A stretch of DNA of 64,000 nucleotides from Siphonodentalium dalli (Eukaryota; Mollusca; Scaphopoda; Gadilida; Siphonodentaliidae), in contig CP136069.1 of the NCBI GenBank assembly GCA_032622095.1, forward strand, positions 18,241,326 to 18,305,325, written 5' to 3'. This document shows, piece after piece, positions 1-11,159 of this stretch. Within the stretch, counting starts at the first letter, position 1; the number at the start of each line of letters is the position of its first letter. The position numbers were made by a program, and so were the translations under genes. A model generated the notes under the pieces. It had not been told where the DNA came from and ran no database searches. It saw nothing but the letters and a program-made list of their open reading frames with translations.

Positions 1-1
1 T

Positions 2-139
2 ACAAACATACTCACTAGTCTCAACAAACTAGCATCACGAAGGGGAATCACGTTATTTCGAGTTGATGAATATGACGCATTCAAAGTGGCCGAGGCTATC
101 GCAGCCGCGACCAGAAACGTGGAAAATGTAATAACGTAG
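2..139 (+). CDS. Partial 3' exon, probable VWA-domain C-terminus
   Basis: One frame is open from base 2 to a TAG at 137-139 and gives about 45 residues. The pattern is L-x-x-L-A-S followed by GITLFRVDEYDAF and KVAEAIAAATRNV. This resembles the last beta strand and helix of von Willebrand factor A domains, where a hydrophobic VFxVDxFDAL-type strand precedes the final helix. The rest of the domain would lie left of the window. No AATAAA was seen in the 250 bp after the stop. VWA domains mediate adhesion or matrix contacts in secreted and membrane proteins. The first 38 bases are also related to the 31-bp minisatellite near 5.2 kb, so chance similarity is possible. Family assignment is inference from a short stretch. 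Confidence 0.38.
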   Translation, partial: TNILTSLNKLASRRGITLFRVDEYDAFKVAEAIAAATRNVENVIT

Positions 140-406
140 GACAATTATATATTACATAGTTTTTGTGGCAGCTACGAGCATATGTTATTCTATTTTTGCA
201 AACAAGCTGATACCTCATTTGTGTCCAAACTCACAGTTGTTTGAAGTCGAATGGTTCTCCTAGATGTGTGGACTGTATGTATGTATTCCACGAACTTCTG
301 ACTGGCAAGTTTGGTCAGAATGTTATAGAAAACTACTGAGTATTTCCGAACAAATAAGGCATCTACTTATTTTAAAAATAGTATATGCTCGTAACAGTCA
401 AAATGC
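140..406. other. No recognised feature
   Basis: This AT-rich stretch lies between the VWA-like stop codon and the 27-bp array. It could be 3' UTR of the VWA-like exon. No polyadenylation signal or splice site was convincing. Confidence 0.5.
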
Positions 407-2979
407 TATGTTTTGGGTCAGTTCCTCACATAGTATGTTTTGTGTCAGTTCCTCACATAGTATGTTTTGTGTCAGTTCCTCACATAGTATGTTTTGTGTC
501 AGTTCCTCACATAGTATGTTTTGTGTCAGTTCCTCACATAGTATGTTTTGGGTCAGTTCCTCACATAGTATGTTTTGTGTCAGTTCCTCACATAGTATGT
601 TTTGTGTCAGTTCCTCACATAGTATGTTTTGTGTCAGTTCCTCACATAGTATGTTTTGTGTCAGTTCCTCACATAGTATGTTTTGGGTCAGTTCCTCACA
701 TAGTATGTTTTGTGTCAGTTCCTCACATAGTATGTTTTGTGTCAGTTCCTCACATAGTATGTTTTGTGTCAGTTCCTCACATAGTATGTTTTGTGTCAGT
801 TCCTCACATAGTATGTTTTGTGTCAGTTCCTCACATAGTATGTTTTGGGTCAGTTCCTCACATAGTATGTTTTGTGTCAGTTCCTCACATAGTATGTTTT
901 GTGTCAGTTCCTCACATAGTATGTTTTGGGTCAGTTCCTCACATAGTATGTTTTGTGTCAGTTCCTCACATAGTATGTTTTGGGTCAGTTCCTCACATAG
1001 TATGTTTTGTGTCAGTTCCTCACATAGTATGTTTTGTGTCAGTTCCTCACATAGTATGTTTTGTGTCAGTTCCTCACATAGTATGTTTTGTGTCAGTTCC
1101 TCACATAGTATGTTTTGTGTCAGTTCCTCACATAGTATGTTTTGTGTCAGTTCCTCACATAGTATGTTTTGGGTCAGTTCCTCACATAGTATGTTTTGGG
1201 TCAGTTCATCACATAGTATGTTTTGTGTCAGTTCCTCACATAGTATGTTTTGTGTCAGTTCCTCACATAGTATGTTTTGGGTCAGTTCCTCACATAGTAT
1301 GTTTTGTGTCAGTTCCTCACATAGTATGTTTTGTGTCAGTTCCTCACATAGTATGTTTTGTGTCAGTTCCTCACATAGTATGTTTTGTGTCAGTTCCTCA
1401 CATAGTATGTTTTGTGTCAGTTCCTCACATAGTATGTTTTGTGTCAGTTCCTCACATAGTATGTTTTGTGTCAGTTCCTCACATAGTATGTTTTGTGTCA
1501 GTTCCTCACATAGTATGTTTTGTGTCAGTTCCTCACATAGTATGTTTTGTGTCAGTTCCTCACATAGTATGTTTTGTGTCAGTTCCTCACATAGTATGTT
1601 TTGTGTCAGTTCCTCACATAGTATGTTTTGTGTCAGTTCCTCACATAGTATGTTTTGGGTCAGTTCCTCACATAGTATGTTTTGTGTCAGTTCCTCACAT
1701 AGTATGTTTTGTGTCAGTTCCTCACATAGTATGTTTTGTGTCAGTTCCTCACATAGTATGTTTTGTGTCAGTTCCTCACATAGTATGTTTTGTGTCAGTT
1801 CCTCACATAGTATGTTTTGTGTCAGTTCCTCACATAGTATGTTTTGTGTCAGTTCCTCACATAGTATGTTTTGGGTCAGTTCCTCACATAGTATGTTTTG
1901 TGTCAGTTCCTCACATAGTATGTTTTGTGTCAGTTCCTCACATAGTATGTTTTGTGTCAGTTCCTCACATAGTATGTTTTGGGTCAGTTCCTCACATAGT
2001 ATGTTTTGTGTCAGTTCCTCACATAGTATGTTTTGTGTCAGTTCCTCACATAGTATGTTTTGGGTCAGTTCCTCACATAGTATGTTTTGTGTCAGTTCCT
2101 CACATAGTATGTTTTGTGTCAGTTCCTCACATAGTATGTTTTGTGTCAGTTCCTCACATAGTATGTTTTGTGTCAGTTCCTCACATAGTATGTTTTGTGT
2201 CAGTTCCTCACATAGTATGTTTTGTGTCAGTTCCTCACATAGTATGTTTTGTGTCAGTTCCTCACATAGTATGTTTTGTGTCAGTTCCTCACATAGTATG
2301 TTTTGGGTCAGTTCCTCACATAGTATGTTTTGTGTCAGTTCCTCACATAGTATGTTTTGTGTCAGTTCCTCACATAGTATGTTTTGTGTCAGTTCCTCAC
2401 ATAGTATGTTTTGGGTCAGTTCCTCACATAGTATGTTTTGGGTCAGTTCCTCACATAGTATGTTTTGTGTCAGTTCCGTACATAGTATGTTTTGTGTCAG
2501 TTCCTCACATAGTATGTTTTGGGTCAGTTCCTCACATAGTATGTTTTGTGTCAGTTCCTCACATAGTATGTTTTGGGTCAGTTCCTCACATAGTATGTTT
2601 TGTGTCAGTTCCTCACATAGTATGTTTTGGGTCAGTTCCTCACATAGTATGTTTTGTGTCAGTTCCTCACATAGTATGTTTTGTGTCAGTTCCTCACATA
2701 GTATGTTTTGTGTCAGTTCCTCACATAGTATGTTTTGTGTCAGTTCCTCACATAGTATGTTTTGTGTCAGTTCCTCACATAGTATGTTTTGTGTCAGTTC
2801 CTCACATAGTATGTTTTGGGTCAGTTCCTCACATAGTATGTTTTGGGTCAGTTCCTCACATAGTATGTTTTGTGTCAGTTCCTCACATAGTATGTTTTGG
2901 GTCAGTTCCTCACATAGTATGTTTTGTGTCAGTTCCTCACATAGTATGTTTTGTGTCAGTTCCTCACATAGTATGTTTT
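407..2979. repeat. 27-bp minisatellite, about 95 copies
   Basis: The unit is TATGTTTTGTGTCAGTTCC plus TCACATAG, repeated head to tail with no insertion or deletion seen across about 2.57 kb. Nearly all variation is one T/G site (TTTTGTG versus TTTTGGG). Because 27 is divisible by 3, two plus-strand frames stay open through the whole array. One gives a nonapeptide MFCVSSSHS with Cys or Trp at the variable site; the other gives VSVPHIVCF with V or G. The open frames extend about 50 codons upstream and 30 downstream. The near identity of units points to recent amplification or homogenisation. No family similarity supports a protein-coding role. Confidence 0.97.
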
Positions 2980-3084
2980 TTTTTCATTTGCATATTTTGA
3001 ATGCGTGCTACTCATCAACCTCGAAACCACGTGATTCCCAACCGCGAAGAAATAATAATGACATTGTCCAAGAAGACCTTCGGT

Positions 3085-3335
3085 TACAAGAGTAAAAAGA
3101 TGCATGAGTAAAAAGATGCACGATCACCCATGAATTAGTTACAAGAGTAAAACGATGCATGATCATCCATGAATAAGTTTACAAAGAATTAATCAATTTT
3201 GTTTTAATTCAAAAAGTGCATCTATTCCATGCGGTATCCAAACATGGACTATATTCATATCCATTACGAAACAATGAAGAAAAGCGACATAACAGACCGG
3301 AAACAATGAAGAAAAGCGACATAACACACCGATTA
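3085..3335. repeat. Short direct duplications
   Basis: Around 3085-3175 a phrase of the type ACAAGAGTAAAAAGATGCA followed by a CCATGAAT motif occurs twice with partial extra copies. At about 3271-3334 a 32-bp segment beginning AAACAATGAAGAAAAGCGAC is tandemly duplicated. Both look like small local duplications. Nothing in 2980-3525 looks coding. Confidence 0.7.
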
Positions 3336-3527
3336 CACATTTTATTTGGAGCCGGTCTTGGCTCACACTTTAGTGTGTCCCAATTGACACCTGTTAATAT
3401 ATTTGGGCCGATTGTATGCGATTCTGAAATATTAAAACGCAGTGATAACGTAGATGGTACTGTATGAAATTCGCAAAATCAATGGCAATTTGACATGTAT
3501 ACATTTGGGCTAATAACTACTCGTGAT

Positions 3528-5150
3528 AGTAAACCTAGATCATGCCATGAATCTTTACTCTGGCTGACACCCATAGAGATCATATTCCACAAGTGCAATT
3601 GATGTGAACTTTTTGAAGTTTTGACAGGGAACCTTATAAAGTCGAAAAGATACCACAGGGAACATATTTTTTAGTTTTTACCTGTTCCTTAATTATGAAT
3701 GTCACTGTAGGTGAAGATCCCAAATCGAAATTTCACGATTTAATTGACTATGTGAGCGATTTAATTGACTATGTGAGCGGTTTAATTGACTATGTGAGCG
3801 ATTTAATTGACTATGTGAGCGGTTTAATTGACTATGTGAGCGATTTAATTGACTATGTGAGCGGTTTAATTGACTATGTGAGCGGTTTAATTGACTATGT
3901 GAGCGGTTTAATTGACTATGTGAGCGATTTAATTGACTATGTGAGCGATTTAATTGACTATGTGAGCGATTTAATTGACTATGTGAGCGGTTTAATTGAC
4001 TATGTGAGCGATTTAATTGACTATGTGAGCGATTTAATTGACTATGTGAGCGATTTAATTGACTATGTGAGCGGTTTAATTGACTATGTGAGCGGTTTAA
4101 TTGACTATGTGAGCGGTTTAATTGACTATGTGACCGGTTTAATTGACTATGTGAGAGATTTAATTGACTATGTGAGCGGTTTAATTGACTATGTGAGCGA
4201 TTTAATTGACTATGTGAGCGATTTAATTGACTATGTGAGCGATTTAATTGACTATGTGAGCGGTTTAATTGACTATGTGAGCGATTTAATTGACTATGTG
4301 AGCGGTTTAATTGACATTGTGAGCGGTTTAATTGACTATGTGAGCGGTTTAATTGACTATGTGAGCGGTTTAATTGACTATGTGAGCGGTTTAATTGACT
4401 ATGTGAGCGGTTTAATTGACTATGTGAGCGATTTAATTGACTATGTGAGCGATTTAATTGACTATGTGAGCGATTTAATTGACTATGTGGGCGATATAAT
4501 TGACTATGTGAGCGATTTAATTGACTATGTGAGCGATTTAATTGACTATGTGAGCGATTTAATTGACTATGTGAGCGATTTAATTGACTATGTGGGCGAT
4601 TTAATTGACTATGTGAGCGATTTAATTGACTATGTGAGCGATTTAATTGACTATGTGAGCGATTTAATTGACTATGTGAGCGATTTAATTGACTATGTGA
4701 GCGATTTAATTGACTATGTGAGCGGTTTAATTGACTATGTGAGCGATTTAATTGACTATGTGAGCGATTTAATTGACTATGTGAGCGATTTAATTGACTA
4801 TGTGAGCGGTTTAATTGACTATGTGAGCGGTTTAATTGACTATGTGAGCGATTTAATTGACTATGTGAGCGGTTTTGGAATTTCTCCCGGGTAATTAATT
4901 CGATGTTTATTGCGATATCGGCTCACAAAAAAAAGAAAATCATGCAATTCCTGTTGGAACCTTCACCTACAGTGAAGTACATTATTAAGGAACAATTAAC
5001 AACTGAGAAATATATTACCCTCGTTCATTTTTCGACTTTATAAGGTTCCCTGTCAAAACTTCAAAAATTTCCAAGGTCTTTTTCTGGTGGAATATGATCT
5101 CTAAGGGCAAGAGTATATATTCATGGCATTATATATATATAGTAAACCGA
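3528..5150. mobile_element. Foldback element around a 21-bp array
   Basis: Sequences on either side of the 21-bp array are inverted copies of each other. The left arm (about 3528-3715) contains AGAGATCATATTCCAC, TTTTGAAGTTTTGACAGGG, AACCTTATAAAGTCGAAAA and CACTGTAGGTGAAG. The right arm (about 4960-5150) carries their reverse complements in mirrored order, with a few diverged stretches. The arms are roughly 170-190 bp each. No open reading frame for a transposase is present, so this is a non-autonomous foldback/MITE-like element whose middle is filled by a minisatellite. Target duplications were not resolved. Confidence 0.8.
3737..4874. repeat. 21-bp minisatellite, about 54 copies
   Basis: The unit is GATTTAATTGACTATGTGAGC, with a main two-state site (GAT or GGT) and rare changes at GTGAGC. 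No indel was seen in 54 copies, so one plus-strand frame encodes a heptapeptide D/G-LIDYVS throughout. That frame runs from an ATG at 3695 to a stop at 4892-4894 (399 codons). The array is the centre of the foldback element. A coding role is not supported by any similarity. Confidence 0.97.
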
Positions 5151-5155
5151 GACCC

Positions 5156-5404
5156 TTTACAATGACACATACATACTCACTAGTCTTATACAATGACACA
5201 TACATACTCACTAGTCTTATACAATGACACATACATACTCACTAGTCTTATACAATGACACATACATACTCACTAGTCTTATACAATGACACATACATAC
5301 TCACTAGTCTTATACAATGACACATACATTCTCACTAGTCTTATACAATGACACATACATTCTCACTAGTCTTATACAATGACACATGCATACTCACTAG
5401 TCTT
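5156..5404. repeat. 31-bp minisatellite, 8 copies
   Basis: The unit TACAATGACACATACATACT plus CACTAGTCTTA is repeated about eight times. The last copy runs directly into the intron side of the IGFBP exon splice donor. The same motif (CATACTCACTAGTCT followed by ACAAACT) opens the window at bases 7-30. The 31-bp period does not preserve a reading frame. Confidence 0.93.
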
Positions 5405-5415
5405 GACAAACTTAC

Positions 5416-5626
5416 CTCTGCATGTCCCCAGATTATTCTTGTTTCCCCGAGTATCACAGAACAGACCCTTGTCTTTGTCACATTTCTCCTTCATGTTACA
5501 CAGATCACCATGCTGTCGCGCGCACATGTAACAGCAGTTACAACCATCTTTAACCCTGTTAACGCCTTCGTTACATTTTATTTCTGTTATGGGACATTGG
5601 CACGGGTAGTGGCATTCGCTGATGTT
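5416..5626 (-). CDS. IGFBP-domain exon, CCN-family-like
   Basis: On the minus strand a 211-bp segment lies between a TTTCAG acceptor (AG at 5628-5627) and a GTAAG donor (GT at 5415-5414). It encodes 70 codons plus one base. The peptide has 12 cysteines in IGFBP N-domain spacing: CHYPCQCP near the start, then GVNRVKDGCNCCYMCARQ, then a CDKDKGLFCD motif. DGCxCC-xxCARQ and the CD-x-GL-x-CD tail are hallmarks of IGFBP domains in CCN proteins (CYR61/CTGF/NOV), which are secreted matricellular signalling proteins. The exon starts in phase 0 and ends in phase 1. No neighbouring VWC, TSP1 or cystine-knot exon was found in the window; downstream exons would lie left of 5.4 kb, where there are mostly repeats. 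A CRIM1- or perlustrin-like IGFBP protein is an alternative. Confidence 0.8.
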
Positions 5627-5708
5627 CTGAAACGAAATGACGTCATGGATTAGTTTTACCTTTAATATGTTTTGACAAGAGGAGAGAACAGTGGCTACTG
5701 ATATACAA

Positions 5709-5988
5709 TAATGCCCTAAATAATCGACTCCTTAACCACAGCTGAATTATTGGTAATTTTTAGTCGGAAATATGGCTTGTTGCCATTCATCGGAAACCTC
5801 TCAGTGAGAGCTTTCCTATGAATGGCATGTAAATTCAAGTTTTAGAACATACATGTAATACTCCCTATATATAAGGTTGTATATTTTCTAACTCAGTGAG
5901 AGCTTTCCGACAAATGGCAACAAGCCATATTTCCGACTAAATCCTGAAACATTACAAATAATTCTGCTGTGGTTAAGGAGTCGCATTA
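5709..5988. mobile_element. Hairpin MITE family L, copy 1
   Basis: Inverted arms contain CGACTCCTTAACCACAGC, GAATTATTGGTAATTTT and AGTCGGAAATATGGCTTG on the left, with the reverse complements on the right. The loop holds a smaller hairpin with TGCCATTCAT arms and a segment duplicated at 6198-6262. A second, cleaner copy lies at 62190-62340. The left end begins TAATGCCC, as in that copy. Confidence 0.75.
5833..5905. repeat. Direct repeat, paired with 6198-6262
   Basis: The segment with AGTTTTAGAACATACATG, CCCTATATATAAGGTTG and TATATTTTCTAACTC occurs here and again at about 6198-6262 in the same orientation, about 365 bp away. Here it sits in the loop of the family L hairpin. Confidence 0.85.
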
Positions 5989-6262
5989 CTATAGTTTATC
6001 GGAGTAATGTTACACAGTCACGTAAACAACACAACTGGAACTGGAACGTCGTTGGGAGATTCGTGATTATACATGTAGGTCTCTCATTGATGCTACACCC
6101 TTAGAATGTCGAAGTAAACCCTCTTGAACCAGATCCAGAGCCCTAAGTCCGAGCAATCCCATTCGTAACTACCCTGTTTGGAATTTTAGAAATGGTAATT
6201 CAAGTTTTAGAACATACATGTACATGTAATACCCCCTATATATAAGGTTGTATATTTTCTAA

Positions 6263-7430
6263 CTCGTGACCATTTCGCTCACTCCAACAATTTGAACGAA
6301 ATTATGAAAATATTTGAATTTTGGTGTAAAATCAACAAATCTCACACTGAGTTCTTCTTGAAAATCAAACCAAAACAATTTCGCCTTGAAATTTTAGACC
6401 ACAGATTTTGACCAAAATCGATCGTGCGACAACTCAACCCTCTCTTGTCACCACGCCCCTGACTATGATGTGCGAATGTCCAAGCGGGAAGCTAAGAGAT
6501 ATATCCCCCGCAAATATAAAATATAAAGGTAAAGGGAAATAAAGGGAAATCAAAAATAAAAATGTCGTTTTTAGCATCCCCCCCCCGATGATGTATTCCA
6601 TGCCAAAACGACTGCACACATAACAAAGCATTTCTAGCAATTTTCGGACACCGCCATCTGTTTGTTGTATAAATTATGGGGAAGAAGTTAACGAGGTTTC
6701 AACCAGTTGATTGACTACAACTTTTCTCGTCGATAACACACGGAACGGAAATGGATTCACGCCCTTGCGTGAACTGCCGTGTTCGGTGGACATTATTTAT
6801 CGAACTATTCAGGGCCCCGGTCTCTCCGACCGTGTAATTGAGATCACGATCATTCGCCTTGATTACTATTGAGCCATCGATGTGATATATCAGGTCTGGC
6901 CCATCGTGGACCGAAACAAAGCGTCGACGTCACGCACAGCTATTATTGTATCGCCGTATAACGCATGCACTCACCTGCACTATATTGAATGTTTATCTCG
7001 CGTTGAAAAATAGAATCAGTCATACACTCATACCTTCTTTCTGACTCTGTCACTGGTTGGGTATACTAGTATGTGGTTTTATATATTTGGCGCGGGGTGT
7101 TCCAGCCAAAATATCGAAACTGATTGCCCTAAAGTCAAATTTCCTATGTGCTTTGAAAACAATCCCCGTGCTAAAAACTTAATGACAGAATGGAGAATTA
7201 GAGCGGTAGTATTGTTGATGATTTTCGCAAGCTACTTGGCAAAATTGCAGAAAAATTTAAACTCTTGTGCTTGTAATGCGCGTTGTCGTTTCAACGTCGT
7301 CCATTTGCGTTTAGACTTTAGACTTTAATCGAAGAACCAAATCACACCGTTTCGCAATGTAGTTCTTTGGTTATAGTGGGACTTTACAAACATTTTGTTC
7401 GATATGTTGTGTGCTTAATAAGTGCAATTT
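6263..7430. other. Gap without identified gene
   Basis: This stretch is AT-rich with a short C tract near 6580. A minus-strand frame at 6434-6640 contains a hydrophobic run, but it is T-rich low-complexity sequence. Nothing else is recognisable. Confidence 0.5.
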
Positions 7431-7844
7431 GTGACCCGCCATATCAAATCCAGTCGGAAGTCGGGATTTTTTTACCCTGTGCCAATGCATTCTCTTATAT
7501 ATGCGAGTCGATCATAGGTCGCCTCGCATATATAAGAGAATGCATTGGCCTAACAATTTTATAATTTCACCCATACAGAGCCCCAGACAAACATGAGCAG
7601 ACGACACTCTTATATATGCTTCTATATATGTGTGGGGCTCCCTGCAGGGTAATGGATGTTTTTTATTTTATGTCCTAAAAATTGTAAGAAACATTTATTT
7701 TAAAAAAATGATAAAACAATGTTAGGCCAATGCATTCTCTTATATATGCGAGGCGACCTATGGTCGACTCGCATATATAAGAGAATGCATTGGCACAGGG
7801 TAAAACAATCCCGACTTACGACTGGATTTGATATGGCGGTTCGC
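7431..7844. mobile_element. MITE family B, copy 1, with double-hairpin cassette
   Basis: The outer ends are GTGACCCGCCATATCAAATC on the left and its reverse complement, slightly mutated, on the right. Just inside lie AAGTCGGGATT and ACCCTGTG, then the 69-nt hairpin beginning GCCAATGCATTCTCTTATA. A spacer of about 190 bp follows, then the hairpin inverted and the mirrored end. No transposase is encoded. The spacer is inverted relative to copy 2 at 15398-15856. Confidence 0.88.
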
Positions 7845-8406
7845 TTGTTATATATATTAAGGAAGAGCTAATATCATCTAGTCAATGCGATTTGATCATA
7901 TGGGCGATGATGCGTGTCACTCTCACGACCAGGACTGCACATATCACGTCGTGATGAATACCATTTTGTTATTTTGTGTACAGAACTTAACGACCAGCGA
8001 GAAACCTATTTATTACATGATCCTACCTTTATTCCATTCAATAAACCCATTCTATAAATTGTGATATTAAACGTTCGTTTAATAACAGGAAATAGTGCCA
8101 GGAGACCTCTGACTTCCGGTTTGTGGTTTCTTTACATTCCGTACGCTACGTCTCAAAATACTATGGCTTCCAATATAATTTCAACAAACTATAATGAATG
8201 AAGAGTTTGAAAAGTTATGTCGTTAAATATACGCCATTAAATACTCCAAAGAGTCTTTATTTATATGGGACTATTTCTTTGCGCGTGCAAACAACGCAGA
8301 GTTGTGTGAAACGTCATCGCATGCCTTATAGAAGTTGATGTTAGTTTCGCGTCCCATTTGTTGATTTAAGTATGTTTTGTCGAGGTTTTGGATCATGTAA
8401 TAAATA
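7845..8406. other. Gap without identified gene
   Basis: This is AT-rich unique-looking sequence. No convincing exon, RNA gene or repeat was seen. Confidence 0.45.
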
Positions 8407-8555
8407 GAATCTACAACTCGTCCCAAGTTTATATCGGAATTTACAAAACTCGTCCAGTAAATTAGGTCTGGACCTCGCCAAAGGCTCGGTCCAGACCTAA
8501 TTTACTGGACTCGTTTTGTAAATTTCGCTATAAACTGGGGACTCGTTGTAGATCC
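8407..8555. repeat. Long imperfect palindrome
   Basis: The arms carry TCTACAACTCGTCCC, GGAATTTACAAAACTCGTCC and AGTAAATTAGGTCTGGACC, with the reverse complement starting after a loop of about 13 nt. The arm is about 68 bp with scattered mismatches. It would extrude a long hairpin and is probably a MITE. Confidence 0.88.
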
Positions 8556-9764
8556 TCTATATCCCGAAGTATTACTGGGAAAATCCTAACAAAAATAAAT
8601 TCTACAGATTGCTGTCACTGCTTAATTTAAGTACATTGAAAAGAGTGAGCATTTTCTTAAAAATTAGCGTTTATAAAGTTACCATGACGCAAGTATTACA
8701 TTATATTATATATAATGTAAATATTATATGAGTTATACCATTTAAGAACAAATATTCTTGAATGTATTAGCATTATTTGTATTTATTATTAATATCATAT
8801 AATATGATGGACTCATTTATTGATGTACATGTATTGTATGTATTGTTTGTATGTATGTATATAAGTTGTATAGTATGTTGCAACTTAAATGTTGACTTTG
8901 CTAATAAACCATCAAAAAAATAGGACGTGATAATACTGCGTACCACGCTGGTCATTTAAATAGTCCAAATATGGTAAATACCGACGTAACTCTGTTATGA
9001 ATCATGGGGTAGTGCTAAAACCAAACTTATGTGCGTGCAACTTAACAATCTTACAGAAAATCATGTCAATGGTTCACAGCACTAGATGCCTACATTTATA
9101 TCTCGTTTATATTGGTATTGTGGGGAAACAACTAATATCAATGAAAAATATCATCATATGCACATGCGACGCGTATTATTGTCAATCATAAATTATATAG
9201 TACCCGGGATTTAGCGGTCTTGTAAATTACTCATGTAAAGGTTTTATATGACTGACCCAATCCGGGATACCCACACAATAGCACGTGAATGCATACATTG
9301 TACACACAACCCAACTTGTGCAATATGGGATCCAAATTGGCACACATGGAAGCACACGAAGGTATTAACTGTGACGTTACATGATACTATAGACTTCCAT
9401 ACAAAATTTATGTGATATCAATAATTCATGAGTATAGAGTTGACAGGCTCGACGAGAAATTCATGAAATCCGCCCGCTGGTTTATTGTCAAACACATATT
9501 GACATAAATGTCGAAATAAAGCATTCTAATTGTGGTTTATTACCGACTGTATCGATTCGGAATTGTCACCATTACCCAACATCGCACACGACCTCACACA
9601 ACAGGAGGCCTTAATTATGTATACAACGGATGTGCAAGAATATTTCACGAGTAATCAATTACGCTTACCTGCACGCATAGGCTTCATCGCATTTAACCCT
9701 CCGCGCAATCATGTCAGTTTTCTATCGTATGTGTTTGTCCATAGTTAATAAATAGAGCATAGCT
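8556..9764. other. Gap without identified gene
   Basis: This AT-rich stretch includes short ATGT tandem runs around 8823-8865. Small open frames exist but none shows family motifs or splice context. Confidence 0.45.
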
Positions 9765-10107
9765 GGAAGATGAATACTGGGTATAGTAACAAATGGGTGG
9801 GTATAGTTTACGAGCCCCCGTGTTGGCAATGGGTAGAATGGGCCTACCGCCCCACTGCGAGTGGTAAGAATCCCCTAATGTGGCACTCTGTTTGCCGTGG
9901 GGTGCATCGCGTGAGGTGTGATGTAGGAGTCCTGTCGGTACTAGGGTGGCTGTGCTACACGAGACATCGTCCTATGGGTACCACTTAGCTCATGGTCCGT
10001 TTTGGTCCACCATGTCTTCAAGACGGATGGTTGAGTTAACCCGGCTCAATCAATCGCTAGTCACGCCTTTTTTTTTTATTCTTTTTTTTTTTGGGTGAAT
10101 TTTTTTT
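9765..10107. other. GC-richer block ending in T tracts
   Basis: Base composition changes sharply at about 9785, rising in G and C until about 10055. Long T runs follow at 10068-10107. The plus strand is open for 72 codons (9770-9988) with many Trp and Gly codons but no recognisable domain. The abrupt edge and T-rich tail suggest an inserted element, perhaps retrotransposed. Identity is unknown. Confidence 0.4.
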
Positions 10108-10224
10108 GGGTATGCTTAAGCATGCTATAGGGCATGTTAGAACTCAAAACTATCACCAAGTATTGATAGTAATAATTTTGATGCCCATGAAAAACGTAAG
10201 ATTACCTGGCACTAAACCTACAAA

Positions 10225-10366
10225 ATAGGTCTGTTAAAGAATATAAGAAAAAATTGTAAAAAATAATAACAAAAGATGAAAAATTGTTAGGCCAATGCAT
10301 TCTCTTATATATGCGAGGCGACCTATGGTCGACTCGCGTATATAAGAGAATGCATTGGCACAGAGT
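10225..10366. mobile_element. Truncated double-hairpin cassette (one hairpin)
   Basis: Spacer-like sequence (TGTTAAAGAATATAAG and following) leads into a single 69-nt hairpin at 10291-10359, followed by CACAGAG. Neither the A nor the B shell is present on the right and the second hairpin is missing, so this is a 5'-truncated copy. Confidence 0.85.
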
Positions 10367-11155
10367 TACGTGTATATACAGACCCCACTGTGAACTATTC
10401 CCGCGTAATCAACGACAAGATATGCTCTACATATAATATTTCACCGAACAATTCGAACTAGCATAAGAATTGCACACCAGTCACCTCAGAAGAATTTAGC
10501 AGAGTTCAAGTACAATTCGTTTTGCTGAAATTATAATCCAACTTCGATTGTATGATATATTTCCGCGACAAAAGGCTTTATAGTATGTCGAATTATCGAA
10601 GTGCCTTACAAGCTAAGCCTCCCAAATACTCTAGACTTCTTTTCTGAACTACGGTTATTGTTGGTGTAAGCAATATTTATTCCCAATACAAAACAAGATG
10701 AATATTTTACAAAAATGCTAATGGATGATTATGGGTGATTGGAAAGGGGTGAGACAACAAGCCTATTGTGGCTTTTTTGTAAGTCCTCTCCCAGGTCGCT
10801 TAAATTTCCCGAACTACATAAGGCCGTGGTTTGTACTTTAAATAACTTATTGGTGATTTTGATATAGATCGCACTCAACAACAGATAGCAAGAGATAAGA
10901 TAAGAACTGGAGTGGGTGTGATTTGGGAATTAAAGGTAACCAATGGGATGAAAGGAGAGTAGTTATATTTAAGAAAGGTCAGAAAGATAGGATGGTCAAT
11001 GGGCGGGGTAGTTTAACATTCGGCTGTTGAATTATATGTCAATTGTGTATAACTTGGCGTACAGAGACTACATGAGTTAGCTGGGCAGTCAGGCTTTCCG
11101 GTTATTGTTGGTTTTCAAGAGAAATCATTTGTTGGATTTAAAGGAAGATCATTCA
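10367..11155. other. Gap without identified gene
   Basis: No supported exon or repeat was recognised in this AT-rich stretch. Confidence 0.45.
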
Positions 11156-11159
11156 TTAA

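Noticed and set aside
408-2979. CRISPR-like array
   Set aside because: Units are directly abutting with no unique spacers and the genome is eukaryotic.
264-3095. 943- and 871-codon frames across the 27-bp array as real proteins
   Set aside because: The openness is explained by a stop-free unit divisible by three, two frames are open at once, and the flanking codons show no family or splice support.
3695-4894. 399-codon heptapeptide frame as a gene
   Set aside because: It is the 21-bp array plus short extensions into the inverted arms of a foldback element.
6434-6640. Minus-strand signal-peptide-like frame as first exon of the IGFBP gene
   Set aside because: The hydrophobic run comes from T-rich low-complexity DNA and no good donor in a compatible phase was seen.
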